Notes: generated by a model not told the origin, from the letters alone. A stretch of DNA of 14,454 nt from an uncultured Clostridia bacterium (GCA_937895705.1 CALBKM010000050.1:1-14454); one strand, 5' to 3'. Positions 1 to 7,629 are shown, numbered from the stretch's first letter. Numbers and translations are program-made.

Positions 1-1
1 G

Positions 2-1432
2 CGTATTCTCGGCGGTTTTTTGGAGGCAGACGAGGGAAGTGTTATTTTTGACGGAGAGGAAATCAGTCACAAGCCTCCGTACGAGAGAGAATTGAATACG
101 GTGTTCCAGAAGTATGCCCTGTTTCCTCATTTGAGTGTATACGAAAATATTGCCTTCGGACTTAAGTTAAAGAAGATGAGTAAGGACGTTATCGATCAGA
201 AGGTAATGAAGATGTTAAAACTCATCGGTCTGGAAGGTTTTGAAAATAAGAATACGACTTTGTTATCCGGCGGTCAGCAACAGCGTGTTGCCATTGCGAG
301 AGCACTGGTAAACGAACCGAAGGTTCTGCTTCTTGATGAACCTCTCGCTGCTCTTGACTTAAAGCTTCGTAAAGAGATGCAATACGAGTTAAAGCGTATC
401 CAGCAGGAAGTCGGCATTACCTTTATTTTCGTTACTCACGACCAAGAAGAAGCTCTGACCATGTCTGATAAGATTGTGGTTATGAACGGCGGCGAGATTT
501 TACAGGTAGGTACCCCGGAGGAGATTTACAACGAGCCTGCCAACCGTTTTGTGGCCAATTTCATCGGTGAGAGTAATATTTTACCGGGTGTGATGTTAGA
601 TGATTATAAGGTTCGGTTTGACGATAAGACCTTTGACTGTGTGGACTTCGGCTTTAAGAAGGACGAAGAGGTAGATGTGGTAATTCGTCCGGAGGATATT
701 GATATCGTTGATGTGGATAAGGGGAAGATGACAGGTGAGGTGTTGAGCGTACTGTTTAAGGGAGTACATTACGAGATTATCGTTGAGACCGTACCGGGTA
801 CCAGTGTAACCGTGGACATGCAGGTTATCCGTAACAACGAAGTAACCGGTGCCGGAGGAAAAGAAAAGATCAATGCCAGCAACTTCTATGTGGACTTAGA
901 GGACGTGGAAAAGCTGGATGATAAGGAGATTATCGCACGTTCCAACGCCATGGCGTGGAATCCGGAAAATGATGAATATATTTCCATCGCAAGTATCGAG
1001 TATGATATTAAGCCGGAGCTCGGCAGTTATCCGGTGGTATTCTCCACGGCAAACGGTACTGCGGTAGAGCGTACGGTCTTCGTAGTTAACCAGCCGGTAA
1101 TCAAGAACGAGAAGGCAAACGAAGCGATTATGGCCTTTAACTTCTCTACTACGGTGGATGAAATCAAAGAGTCTCAGACATTGGAAACGGATATTAAGAC
1201 CTGGGCAAGTGCGCAGGGATGGAAGTTAAGCGATGAGAATCAGGGAATCGATATCAGTGTGGATTACGATTTCGATCCGGCGGATGTAAAGGAAGGCGTA
1301 TATAAGATTACTTTCTGGACCACCGGTCGTGAGTTTAAAATACATACCACAGACTATTCGGAGGTAGGCCAGGAAGTCGGACTGACCTTCTTCCCTGAGG
1401 ATATTCACGTTATGTCAAGGATGGTATACTAA
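2..1432 (+). CDS. potA: Polyamine ABC importer ATPase PotA, 5'-truncated by window edge, with Ig-like insertion in the TOBE domain
   Basis: ATP-hydrolysing subunit of a spermidine/putrescine importer, acting on the cytoplasmic face. The open frame continues to the left edge (RILGGFLEADEG), so the TTG at 20 is not the start; roughly 45-50 N-terminal residues, including Walker A, are outside the window. Counting from that TTG: Q-loop region NTVFQKYALFPHLSVYENI (26-44), signature LSGGQQQR (82-89), Walker B VLLLDEPLAALD (102-113), H-loop VTHDQEEAL (138-146), and the TOBE domain from about 185. The TOBE strand GVHYEIIVET (248-257) is normally followed at once by something like TGREFKIHTTDYSEVGQEVGL; here that continuation comes only at 435, before the usual ending FPEDIHVM. 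The intervening ~177 residues are two beta-rich repeats (see separate entry). Without them the length would be normal for PotA. Stop and next start overlap (TAATG). PotA rather than another CUT-type ATPase is supported by the potB and potCD neighbours. Confidence 0.93.
   Translation, partial: RILGGFLEADEGSVIFDGEEISHKPPYERELNTVFQKYALFPHLSVYENIAFGLKLKKMSKDVIDQKVMKMLKLIGLEGFENKNTTLLSGGQQQRVAIARALVNEPKVLLLDEPLAALDLKLRKEMQYELKRIQQEVGITFIFVTHDQEEALTMSDKIVVMNGGEILQVGTPEEIYNEPANRFVANFIGESNILPGVMLDDYKVRFDDKTFDCVDFGFKKDEEVDVVIRPEDIDIVDVDKGKMTGEVLSVLFKGVHYEIIVETVPGTSVTVDMQVIRNNEVTGAGGKEKINASNFYVDLEDVEKLDDKEIIARSNAMAWNPENDEYISIASIEYDIKPELGSYPVVFSTANGTAVERTVFVVNQPVIKNEKANEAIMAFNFSTTVDEIKESQTLETDIKTWASAQGWKLSDENQGIDISVDYDFDPADVKEGVYKITFWTTGREFKIHTTDYSEVGQEVGLTFFPEDIHVMSRMVY
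791..1321 (+). other. In-frame insertion in PotA TOBE domain: two tandem Ig-like beta modules
   Basis: Residues about 258-434 of PotA, counted from position 20. Two units align to each other by eye. Unit 1 has KINASNFYVDLEDVEKL, then SNAMAW, then YDIKPELGSYPVVFSTANGT. Unit 2 has AIMAFNFSTTVDEIKES, then ASAQGW, then YDFDPADVKEGVYKITFWTTG. Each unit is about 87-91 residues. The pattern A-NF-(D/E)-rich helix-AW/GW-beta strands-GxYxVxFxTxxG resembles modules I associate with clostridial surface proteins; that attribution is from memory and not searched. The TOBE hairpin GVHYEIIVETVPGTSVTV resembles the terminal hairpin of each module, so the insertion appears to be in a permuted register and could have arisen by recombination at similar hairpins. 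The frame is unbroken and codon use matches the flanks, which argues against an assembly chimera but does not exclude it. Confidence 0.75.
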
Positions 1433-2271
1433 TGAAAAAGTTTGCACACTTAGCAATTCCTTATATTGCATGGGCGGCAATGATGTTGATTTTTCCGGTA
1501 CTTTTAATGTTCCTGTATTCCTTTACGGAACACGGAAACAGCATTATTTCCTTCTCTTTTACGCTGGAGCATTACATTAAGTTCTTCTCCGACTCGGACT
1601 TTTTGCTGATTCTTTGGCGTTCCTTCGGAATTGCGGTAAAGACAACAATTATATGCCTCGTGCTGGGCTACCCGATTGCGTATTTTATTTCCCGCAGCAG
1701 GGAAAACATCCAGAACATTCTGGTGCTCTGCATTACGGTGCCGACCTGGATTAACATGCTGGTGAGAACCTACGCATGGATCGGTTTGCTCAGTGACGGC
1801 GGTTTGTTTCAACAGATTTTCGGCTTTTTCGGCTTTGACGAGGTCAGCCTTTTGTATACGGAGGGCTCCGTACTGCTGGGTATGGTGTACAACTTCCTGC
1901 CGTTTATGATTTTGCAGATTAATACTTCTCTTTGTAAGATGGACCAGTCACTCCTTAACGCCAGTGCGGATTTGGGAGCAAAACCGAGGGAGACTTTCTT
2001 AAAGGTAACGCTTCCGCTTTCTCTGCCGGGCGTGATTAACGGTATTACGCTGGTGTTTTTGCCGGCAATCAGTGCCTTCTTTATTCCGAAGCTCCTTGGC
2101 GGCGGACAGTACTTCTTAATCGGTAACTTAATCGAGAACCAGTTCATTACCGTAGGCGAATGGAACTTCGGCAGTGCCATTTCCATGATTATGGCAGCGG
2201 TTATGATGTTACTTATGATGCTGGTAAAGAAAGTAGAAGTACATAATAACGGCGGAAAGGAGGACGAATAA
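1432..2271 (+). CDS. potB: Polyamine ABC transporter permease PotB
   Basis: Integral membrane permease of 279 aa, the usual size for PotB, forming half of the translocation pore. Hydrophobic segments lie near residues 8-30, 64-87, 95-118, 143-163, 201-222 and 247-266, consistent with six helices. The cytoplasmic EAA loop that docks on the ATPase is visible at 177-200 as ASADLGAKPRETFLKVTLPL followed by SLPG. The ATG at 1432 overlaps the potA stop by one base. An AAGGATGG ribosome site lies at 1417-1424, inside potA, so translation is probably coupled. A strong AAAGGAGGA site for the next gene lies at the end of this gene. The order ATPase-PotB-PotC/D is the classical polyamine importer arrangement. 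Confidence 0.93.
   Translation: MKKFAHLAIPYIAWAAMMLIFPVLLMFLYSFTEHGNSIISFSFTLEHYIKFFSDSDFLLILWRSFGIAVKTTIICLVLGYPIAYFISRSRENIQNILVLCITVPTWINMLVRTYAWIGLLSDGGLFQQIFGFFGFDEVSLLYTEGSVLLGMVYNFLPFMILQINTSLCKMDQSLLNASADLGAKPRETFLKVTLPLSLPGVINGITLVFLPAISAFFIPKLLGGGQYFLIGNLIENQFITVGEWNFGSAISMIMAAVMMLLMMLVKKVEVHNNGGKEDE
2256..2264 (+). promoter_or_regulatory. Ribosome binding site of potCD inside potB
   Basis: AAAGGAGGA lies 10 nt before the ATG at 2275, within the last codons of potB. It fixes the potCD start and indicates separate efficient initiation within the same transcript. Confidence 0.8.
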
Positions 2272-2274
2272 TCC

Positions 2275-4179
2275 ATGAAAAAGGAAAAACGTACCTTTGG
2301 AAAAGTATTAATCGGTCTGACCATTGCATTCTTTTATCTGCCGATTGTATACATGATTATTTTCTCCTTTAACGAAGGAAAGTCTTTGACCAGCTTTTCC
2401 GGCTTTTCCCTGCGCTGGTATCAGCACATGCTGGAATCCAGAGATATGATGAGTGCGCTGTATACTACCTTCAGCGTGGCGCTTTTGGCAACACTCATTT
2501 CCACGGTGGCAGGTACGATAGCGGCCATCGGGCTCAGTAAGTCCAAAAAGATTGTTCGGGACGTGATGGAACAGGTGAATAATTTTCCGATTATGAATCC
2601 GGATATTGTAACCGCCATCGGTTTTATGTTATTATTTATCACCTTTAAGGTGGAGCGCGGTTATATTACCATGCTGCTGGCTCATATAGCGTTCTGTATT
2701 CCGTATGTTATGTTGTCCGTTATGCCGAAGGTTCGTTCCTTGGACCCGAATCTGGCGGATGCGGCAATGGATTTGGGTGCTACTCCGTGGGTGGCATTAA
2801 CAAAGGTGATTGTTCCGCAGATTACACCGGGTATTTTCTCCGGTGCGCTCATTGCTTTTACCATGTCGGTGGATGACTTTATTATTTCTTACTTTGTTAC
2901 CGGCGGTGGTGTTAAGAACCTAAGTATTATGGTATATACCATGAGTAAGCGTGTTAACCCGAGTATTAATGCGGTATCCACGTTGGTGGTACTTATTATT
3001 ACGGTGGCACTTGTGATTATTAATGTAGTGCCGGCAATTCTTGCAAAACGTCCGAAAAAGGCGGAAATGGGCAAGAAGAAAGCAGCGGTACTGGTACCGG
3101 TAGGAATTGTCGTAACCGTTGCTGTGGTGCTTTTTGCGGTGTTCGGAGGAAATCGCCGGGGCTCTGATTTGCCGTATGCGGGTGAAACTCTGTATATCTA
3201 CCTTCCGGGTGAATATATGGGAGAGGAAATTATCCCGACCTTTGAGGAGATGACCGGTGCAACGGTCATTGTGGAGAACTTTGATTCCAACGAGCAGATG
3301 TACATAAAGGTAACCAACGGAGAGTCTTATGATATTATTATTCCGAGTGACTATATGATTCAGCGTCTGTTGGAAGAAGGATATTTACAAAAGCTTGACC
3401 AGTCCTTGCTCACCTGTTGGGATGAGCTGAATCCGGAAGTAATGGGACAACCGTTTGACCCGGACGATGAGTATTGTGTATCCTACTTCTGGGGTACGGT
3501 AGGTATCGTGTACGACAAGACGGTGGTGGACGAGGCTGATTTGGAAGAACAGGGCTACGGTATTTTCTTAAACGAAAAGTACAGGGGGGACATTTATCTG
3601 TACGATTCCGAACGAGACTCCTTTATGATGGCGTTAAAGAATTTGGGTTATTCCATGAATACGGAAAGCGAAGCGGAGCTTCAGGAAGCCTATGAATGGC
3701 TGGTACAGTGTGTAACCACCATGGAGCCGGAGATTGTTACGGATGAAATCATCGATAACATGGCACAGGGCAGAAAGGCTTTGGGACTTTGCTATTCCGG
3801 TGATGCAACCTACATTATGAGCGAAAACGAAAACATGGGATTCTATATGCCGGAGGAAGGAACCAACCGTTGGTACGATTCCATGGTTATTCCGAAGAAT
3901 GCAGAGAGCATCGAACTGGCGCATGAGTTCATGAATTATATCAGCAGTTATGATGCGGCTTACGAAAACTCCGACTGGGTTGGTTATACCTCCCCGAACG
4001 TGGCGGTTGTGGAAGATTTATCCTCTGAAGAGGAAGAGGGAAGCTATGCGGGCATCAATGCCTATATCCCGAGAACCGACCATCCGAATGATGAGGTATT
4101 TGTATTTAACGATGAGACAAAGAAGATTATCGGTAATCTCTGGAGTAAAGTAAAAATAGCGGCAAGTAATGCAAATTAA
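2275..4179 (+). CDS. potCD: Fused PotC permease-PotD polyamine-binding protein
   Basis: A 634-aa protein joining two normally separate importer subunits. Residues 1-258 are PotC: six hydrophobic segments and the ATPase-docking EAA loop AAMDLGATPWVALTKVIVPQ followed by ITPG (163-186). Basic residues 258-269 precede a seventh hydrophobic helix (270-290), which should carry the rest outside the membrane. Residues 300-634 are PotD: SYDIIIPSDYM (351-361), SYFWGTVGIVYDK (403-415), the LYDSERDSFMMALKNLGYS region (442-460), SGDAT (508-512), EEGTNRWYDSMVIP (527-540) and GYTSPN (570-575). The Trp-x-Asp pair in NRWYD and the Tyr in GYTSPN match pocket positions known from PotD. The acidic pair following the first lobe is changed relative to E. 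coli (SERD here, as I align it), so ligand preference is uncertain. There is no lipobox Cys; tethering by TM7 replaces lipidation. Fusions of this kind are known from Gram-positive importers. It is the last gene before a terminator. Confidence 0.92.
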   Translation: MKKEKRTFGKVLIGLTIAFFYLPIVYMIIFSFNEGKSLTSFSGFSLRWYQHMLESRDMMSALYTTFSVALLATLISTVAGTIAAIGLSKSKKIVRDVMEQVNNFPIMNPDIVTAIGFMLLFITFKVERGYITMLLAHIAFCIPYVMLSVMPKVRSLDPNLADAAMDLGATPWVALTKVIVPQITPGIFSGALIAFTMSVDDFIISYFVTGGGVKNLSIMVYTMSKRVNPSINAVSTLVVLIITVALVIINVVPAILAKRPKKAEMGKKKAAVLVPVGIVVTVAVVLFAVFGGNRRGSDLPYAGETLYIYLPGEYMGEEIIPTFEEMTGATVIVENFDSNEQMYIKVTNGESYDIIIPSDYMIQRLLEEGYLQKLDQSLLTCWDELNPEVMGQPFDPDDEYCVSYFWGTVGIVYDKTVVDEADLEEQGYGIFLNEKYRGDIYLYDSERDSFMMALKNLGYSMNTESEAELQEAYEWLVQCVTTMEPEIVTDEIIDNMAQGRKALGLCYSGDATYIMSENENMGFYMPEEGTNRWYDSMVIPKNAESIELAHEFMNYISSYDAAYENSDWVGYTSPNVAVVEDLSSEEEEGSYAGINAYIPRTDHPNDEVFVFNDETKKIIGNLWSKVKIAASNAN

Positions 4180-4183
4180 AAGT

Positions 4184-4206
4184 AAGGCTGCACATGGTGC
4201 AGCCTT
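4184..4206. terminator. Terminator between convergent potCD and histidine kinase
   Basis: A perfect 10-bp stem, AAGGCTGCAC (4184-4193) and GTGCAGCCTT (4197-4206), with a 3-nt loop. On the plus strand it is followed by ATTATTATTACTT. On the minus strand it is followed by ACTTTTAATTT. It lies only 4 nt after the potCD stop and 4 nt from the kinase stop, so it probably serves both converging units. Confidence 0.85.
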
Positions 4207-4210
4207 ATTA

Positions 4211-6631
4211 TTACTTCGCTAACGGTATGGTCAACTTTGCCTTAAACAAATCCCCGTCGATTTCCACATAGAAGCTGCCGCCCTGCAATTCTGCCAGGCT
4301 CTCCGCAATGGAAAGGCCGAGACCGCTGCCTTCGCCGGAACGGTCGTCGTTTCCGCGGGAGAAGCGGGTCAAAAGCTCTTCCGGGGTCTTTGTAAGAACC
4401 GACGCGGAAGTGTTTTTTACGGTAAGCAGTGCAAGCCCCGTGTCTTCCGGCAAATCGAGGGAAACAAATACTCTGGTGCCGGAAAGGGCGTATTTGCATA
4501 CATTGGACAGCATATTTTCGATAATGCGATGCGTGCAGGCCCCGTCTGCCAGAACATTAACCGGCGTTTCCGGAACTTCCATGCAAAGGGTCAGGTTTTG
4601 CTCGGTTAAGTGTTCTTCAAAGTCTCCGACGGCCTGCCGTAACAGTTCTACCGCATTGAAGCGAATCGGTTCCAGTTTCATGGTGCCGGAGGCGGCTTTT
4701 GAAGCCTCTACCAGGTCGTCGATTAAGGCTTTTAACCGCCAGGATTTCTGGGAAAGAACCTCGGCATATTCGGCAACCGCCCCTTCCTGGGGTAATTCGT
4801 TTTTGATTAATTCAATATAATTAATGATAGAGGTGAGCGGTGTTTTGATGTCATGGGATACATTGGTAATGAGTTCCGTTTTCATACGCTCACTTTTTGT
4901 TTGTTCTTCTACGGCAGAGTGAAGTCCGTCACAAATCTGATTGATGTTTTCGGACAGGTTCTTGTTGGAAGGAAGCATGGAACCGGTAGGAATCCGAATC
5001 GACAGGTTGCCCTCGGACATCTGTGCGGTACTCTCGGAAATGCGTGCGCGGTCCAGCATATTTCTCAGACAAATAACCGTACAGAACAGGACGCCCAGAA
5101 TCAAAATAATGAGAGCGGGAACCGGTTGTTCCCAAAGAAAGAGAACAACAGAGGTAGCAAACCACAGAAGTCCGCCTCCCAGGTATAAAAGTGTTTTTCC
5201 GAAGGACGGCAAATAATGGTAAAATTCTTTTAGATTTTTGCCGATGTAGTTGAACAGTTTCCGGAGAGGAAGAAAGACGAAACGGCCCAGTAAGGAACTG
5301 CTTAAAAATGTCTTTGCTTTAATTCTGCGGATCAGGCTGAAATACAAAATACCGGACACGAACAGGAATAAAATCAGGCAACCGTGGAAGAACGGAATCC
5401 ACTGATGGTATTGCGGATAATCGGTTAAAAATCCGGTGACTGAGGTTTCCCAATATTGTTTCGAAACTACATACCACATTCCGCACGGTACTAAAAACCA
5501 GAGAAGCAATGCCGCAATAATAAGTTCGGTGAAAATGCGGTCGTAAAAATGCAGATGAATTCCGTCTTCCGAGCCTCTTCTTCCGGATAAAACGTTACAG
5601 ATGACAAACAAAAAGACAGAGAGGAGGGAGTAGATGACGGTAGTCTGAAGGCCGTCTTTGAAATCTTTCTTTGCGGAGGAAAAGTTTTCGGAGAGAGCCG
5701 TAAAATTGTCCTCTGTAAGATTGTCCGCTATGAATGCATATAAGAGATAGGTGCCGTTTGGCTGCTTCTGAGCTCCGGCCGGGATGGTGTCGCCGGTTTG
5801 GGAAAGAGTTTCTTCCCATTTTTCCGGAGTAAGAATCTCTACCTTCATTTCTCCCGCCTCCACTGTTACCTTATCGTGGGAAGCCGGGACGGCTGTAACG
5901 GACGGGTCCGGATCGAAATTAGAAATCGATTCCAGGTGATTCCTGTCACTTGTATGAGCGGAGGAATCCGAAATATGATAATTGTAGTCATAGTGGAGGT
6001 CTTCTTCCATTTCGGAGAGAGGACGACGCAAAAAGTCCATGGACCAGAGGAGATTGGAACGGTTTAAAACTTCACTGTTACCGCCGCCGGTCATGGTACG
6101 ATTGTTTCCGGTATTTAAAATCAAATAAATATTTTCGTTAATAATTCCGGAGGTAAGAAAGGATTCCAAGCTACCGCTTTTCTGAACGGCGTATTGCTCA
6201 AACCCCGCAGAAGAATAGACTTCGCCCGTTTCGGTGTTTTCGACATAATACTGATAATTGGTCGGTTCTTCGTTCAGCTTTGCGTGATAGTAATAGAAAG
6301 CGGTTTCATTCGGTTTGTATACGTTGAACAAAGCGCTTTCCAAATCCTCGTCGGTAACTTCGCCGTTCAGGAGAAGGGCAAGTTCCGAGTCTACGTCCGC
6401 AGTGCTCAGTTTGTAGCCGTCTTCGCGATATCGTACATAGACGGCGGTTCGTTCCACATATTTGGAAAAAAGTTCGGAATACTGTTTGGTTTCATAGACA
6501 GAGTCTGTATTTCCGTACAGAATCGGTGCGCGTAACGTCAAAAAAACGTAATGTACAGAAATACAGCAGCAAAAGATAAGAGTGAAAGCCAATATGGTTT
6601 TCGTAATACCCGAATAGATGATACGTTTCAT
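4211..6631 (-). CDS. Large polytopic sensor histidine kinase
   Basis: Membrane sensor kinase of 806 aa; it autophosphorylates on His and donates to the response regulator encoded just upstream. TM1 is at about 9-31, followed by an extracytoplasmic domain of about 295 residues (35-329). Five more hydrophobic segments follow (330-349, 367-389, 411-433, 479-500, 503-522) with a basic loop at 434-478. A HAMP-like stretch spans 523-578. The kinase core shows the H-box TNVSHDIKTPLTSIINYIEL (His593), N-box NMLSNVCKYAL (706-716), VKNTS (738-742) in the place of the usual DxGxG, and the F/G2 boxes FSRGNDDRSGEGSGLGLSIA (757-776). The ATG at 6629-6631 has GGGAGG 7 nt upstream. The 15-nt gap to the regulator indicates co-transcription. 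The kinase core is of the VanS/PhoR-like class common in Clostridia; the sensor domain is not one I recognise and the stimulus is unknown. Confidence 0.93.
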   Translation of the reverse strand: MKRIIYSGITKTILAFTLIFCCCISVHYVFLTLRAPILYGNTDSVYETKQYSELFSKYVERTAVYVRYREDGYKLSTADVDSELALLLNGEVTDEDLESALFNVYKPNETAFYYYHAKLNEEPTNYQYYVENTETGEVYSSAGFEQYAVQKSGSLESFLTSGIINENIYLILNTGNNRTMTGGGNSEVLNRSNLLWSMDFLRRPLSEMEEDLHYDYNYHISDSSAHTSDRNHLESISNFDPDPSVTAVPASHDKVTVEAGEMKVEILTPEKWEETLSQTGDTIPAGAQKQPNGTYLLYAFIADNLTEDNFTALSENFSSAKKDFKDGLQTTVIYSLLSVFLFVICNVLSGRRGSEDGIHLHFYDRIFTELIIAALLLWFLVPCGMWYVVSKQYWETSVTGFLTDYPQYHQWIPFFHGCLILFLFVSGILYFSLIRRIKAKTFLSSSLLGRFVFLPLRKLFNYIGKNLKEFYHYLPSFGKTLLYLGGGLLWFATSVVLFLWEQPVPALIILILGVLFCTVICLRNMLDRARISESTAQMSEGNLSIRIPTGSMLPSNKNLSENINQICDGLHSAVEEQTKSERMKTELITNVSHDIKTPLTSIINYIELIKNELPQEGAVAEYAEVLSQKSWRLKALIDDLVEASKAASGTMKLEPIRFNAVELLRQAVGDFEEHLTEQNLTLCMEVPETPVNVLADGACTHRIIENMLSNVCKYALSGTRVFVSLDLPEDTGLALLTVKNTSASVLTKTPEELLTRFSRGNDDRSGEGSGLGLSIAESLAELQGGSFYVEIDGDLFKAKLTIPLAK

Positions 6632-6646
6632 AAATGTGCCTCCCTA

Positions 6647-7348
6647 TCAGCCTTGCCAGTCTATTTTATAGCCCAATCCCCAGACAACTTTTAAATAGCG
6701 CGGTTCACGCGGATTGATTTCGATTTTTTCACGAATGTGGCGGATGTGTACCGCAACGATATTATCCGCACCGTAGGAAGGTTCGTTCCAGACTGCGGAA
6801 AAAATCTGCTCGGTGGAAAACACCTTCCCTTTATTCTGAACCAGAAGAAGGAGCATGGAATACTCCGTCGGAGTCAGGCGTACCGGTTCTCCGTCTACGG
6901 TGACTTCTTTCGTATCATCGTTTATTTTCAGACCGCCGATGGTGTAGCACTGCTCGGTCTGTTCTTCGGTCAGGCTTCCGAAGGTGGTGTAACGGCGAAG
7001 GGCGGATTTTACTCTTGCAACCAGCTCCAACGGACGGAACGGTTTTGTAATGTAGTCGTCCGCACCGATGTTAAGTCCCAGAATCTTATCGGTATCCTCT
7101 GTTTTTGCGCTTAAGAAAAGAATCGGAAAAGAATAGCCTTCCTCACGAAGCTTACCGGTCAGGCGCAGTCCGTCCATTTCCGGCATCATAATATCCAGAA
7201 TGGCAAGATGCGGAGTTTCGTTATGAACCGCCTCTAATGCTTCTCTGCCGTTATATGCCGCAATTACCCGGTAGCCTTCTCCGGACAGGTAAATGCGGAT
7301 GGCTTCTACAATCTCTTTATCGTCGTCGCAAACTAAAATCTGGTACAT
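6647..7348 (-). CDS. OmpR/PhoB-family response regulator (VanR-like)
   Basis: Cytoplasmic transcription regulator of 233 aa, normal for the family. Receiver domain (2-120): acidic pocket CDDD (7-10), phosphoacceptor Asp52 in LAILDIMMPEMDG, Ser80 switch residue in LFLSAK, and Lys102 in ADDYITKPF. The C-terminal winged helix (about 130-232) has LTPTEYSMLLLLVQNKGKVF, then the recognition region DNIVAVHIRHIREKIE, and ends VVWGLGYKID. I chose the ATG at 7346-7348 over a TTG one codon upstream because GGAGG lies about 7 nt before it. It is the first gene of the operon with the kinase and shares an upstream region with the divergent exporter genes. Direct repeats of the type bound by this family lie upstream, suggesting autoregulation; that is inference. 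Confidence 0.93.
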   Translation of the reverse strand: MYQILVCDDDKEIVEAIRIYLSGEGYRVIAAYNGREALEAVHNETPHLAILDIMMPEMDGLRLTGKLREEGYSFPILFLSAKTEDTDKILGLNIGADDYITKPFRPLELVARVKSALRRYTTFGSLTEEQTEQCYTIGGLKINDDTKEVTVDGEPVRLTPTEYSMLLLLVQNKGKVFSTEQIFSAVWNEPSYGADNIVAVHIRHIREKIEINPREPRYLKVVWGLGYKIDWQG

Positions 7349-7368
7349 CAAAATCCTCCGTTCCTAAT

Positions 7369-7418
7369 TGATTTCGGCGGCGAAGTTCTCTCGGTTAACA
7401 TACGTTTCACCGAAATCA
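7369..7418 (-). repeat. Inverted repeat in the leader of the two-component operon
   Basis: TGATTTCGG (7369-7377) and CCGAAATCA (7410-7418) form a perfect 9-bp pair separated by 32 nt. If transcription starts downstream of the -10 box at 7434-7439, both arms lie in the regulator mRNA leader, close to its ribosome site. This could be an RNA stem or simply chance; no known riboswitch is recognised. Confidence 0.4.
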
Positions 7419-7433
7419 TTTTTAGATACTACG

Positions 7434-7462
7434 ACTATATTACCACAGATAAATGAAAAAAT
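7434..7462 (-). promoter_or_regulatory. Probable promoter of the two-component operon
   Basis: On the minus strand TATAGT (7434-7439) is a good -10 box with TAA just before it. At 17-18 nt upstream there is only a T-rich, poor -35 (around 7457-7462). A good -10 with a weak -35 fits an activator-dependent promoter, and the direct repeats at 7471-7490 lie immediately upstream of the -35 position. Confidence 0.45.
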
Positions 7463-7470
7463 CAGTACTT

Positions 7471-7490
7471 GATTTCTTAAAGATTTCTTA
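7471..7490. promoter_or_regulatory. 11-bp-phased direct repeat, candidate response-regulator site
   Basis: GATTTCTTA occurs at 7471-7479 and again at 7482-7490, a head-to-tail repeat with 11-bp phasing. A weaker GATTC follows at about 7492. Tandem half-sites one helical turn apart are the usual binding pattern of OmpR/PhoB-family dimers. The repeat lies just upstream of the minus-strand promoter and about 85 bp before the plus-strand -35 box. Confidence 0.5.
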
Positions 7491-7574
7491 GGATTCGACA
7501 CGTTCCATCGGCTGTCGGCAAAAACGAGTTGCAGATTTTTCGTGTTTCCAGGAAAAATTTCTCATTTTTTGTAG

Positions 7575-7603
7575 TTGACATGTGGAAGTCACAGTGCTAT
7601 AGT
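7575..7603 (+). promoter_or_regulatory. Near-consensus sigma-A promoter of the ABC exporter operon
   Basis: TTGACA (7575-7580), a 17-nt spacer, then TATAGT (7598-7603). Transcription should begin near 7609-7611, leaving a leader of about 105 nt before the ATG at 7716. The TTG of this -35 box is also the first possible start codon of the open frame, which shows that an upstream start for the exporter is unlikely. Confidence 0.85.
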
Positions 7604-7612
7604 AGACAAAAT

Positions 7613-7629
7613 ACATCTTTTTAAGATGT
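7613..7629. promoter_or_regulatory. Inverted repeat at the exporter transcription start (operator or 5' hairpin)
   Basis: ACATCTT (7613-7619), TTT, AAGATGT (7623-7629): a perfect 7-bp dyad covering roughly +3 to +20 of the predicted transcript. As DNA it could be a repressor operator. As RNA it could be a stabilising 5' hairpin. There is no T-run suited to termination. Confidence 0.5.

Noticed and set aside
20..22. TTG at 20 as the start of potA
   Set aside because: The frame is open to the window edge with PotA-like residues before it, and Walker A is missing, so the gene begins outside the window.
4308..6535. Several plus-strand open frames of 60-170 codons across the histidine kinase
   Set aside because: They are opposite to a complete kinase with all motifs, and none has a convincing ribosome site or domain.
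7349..7351. TTG start one codon upstream of the response regulator ATG
   Set aside because: The GGAGG spacing favours the ATG at 7346-7348, and the receiver domain normally starts there.
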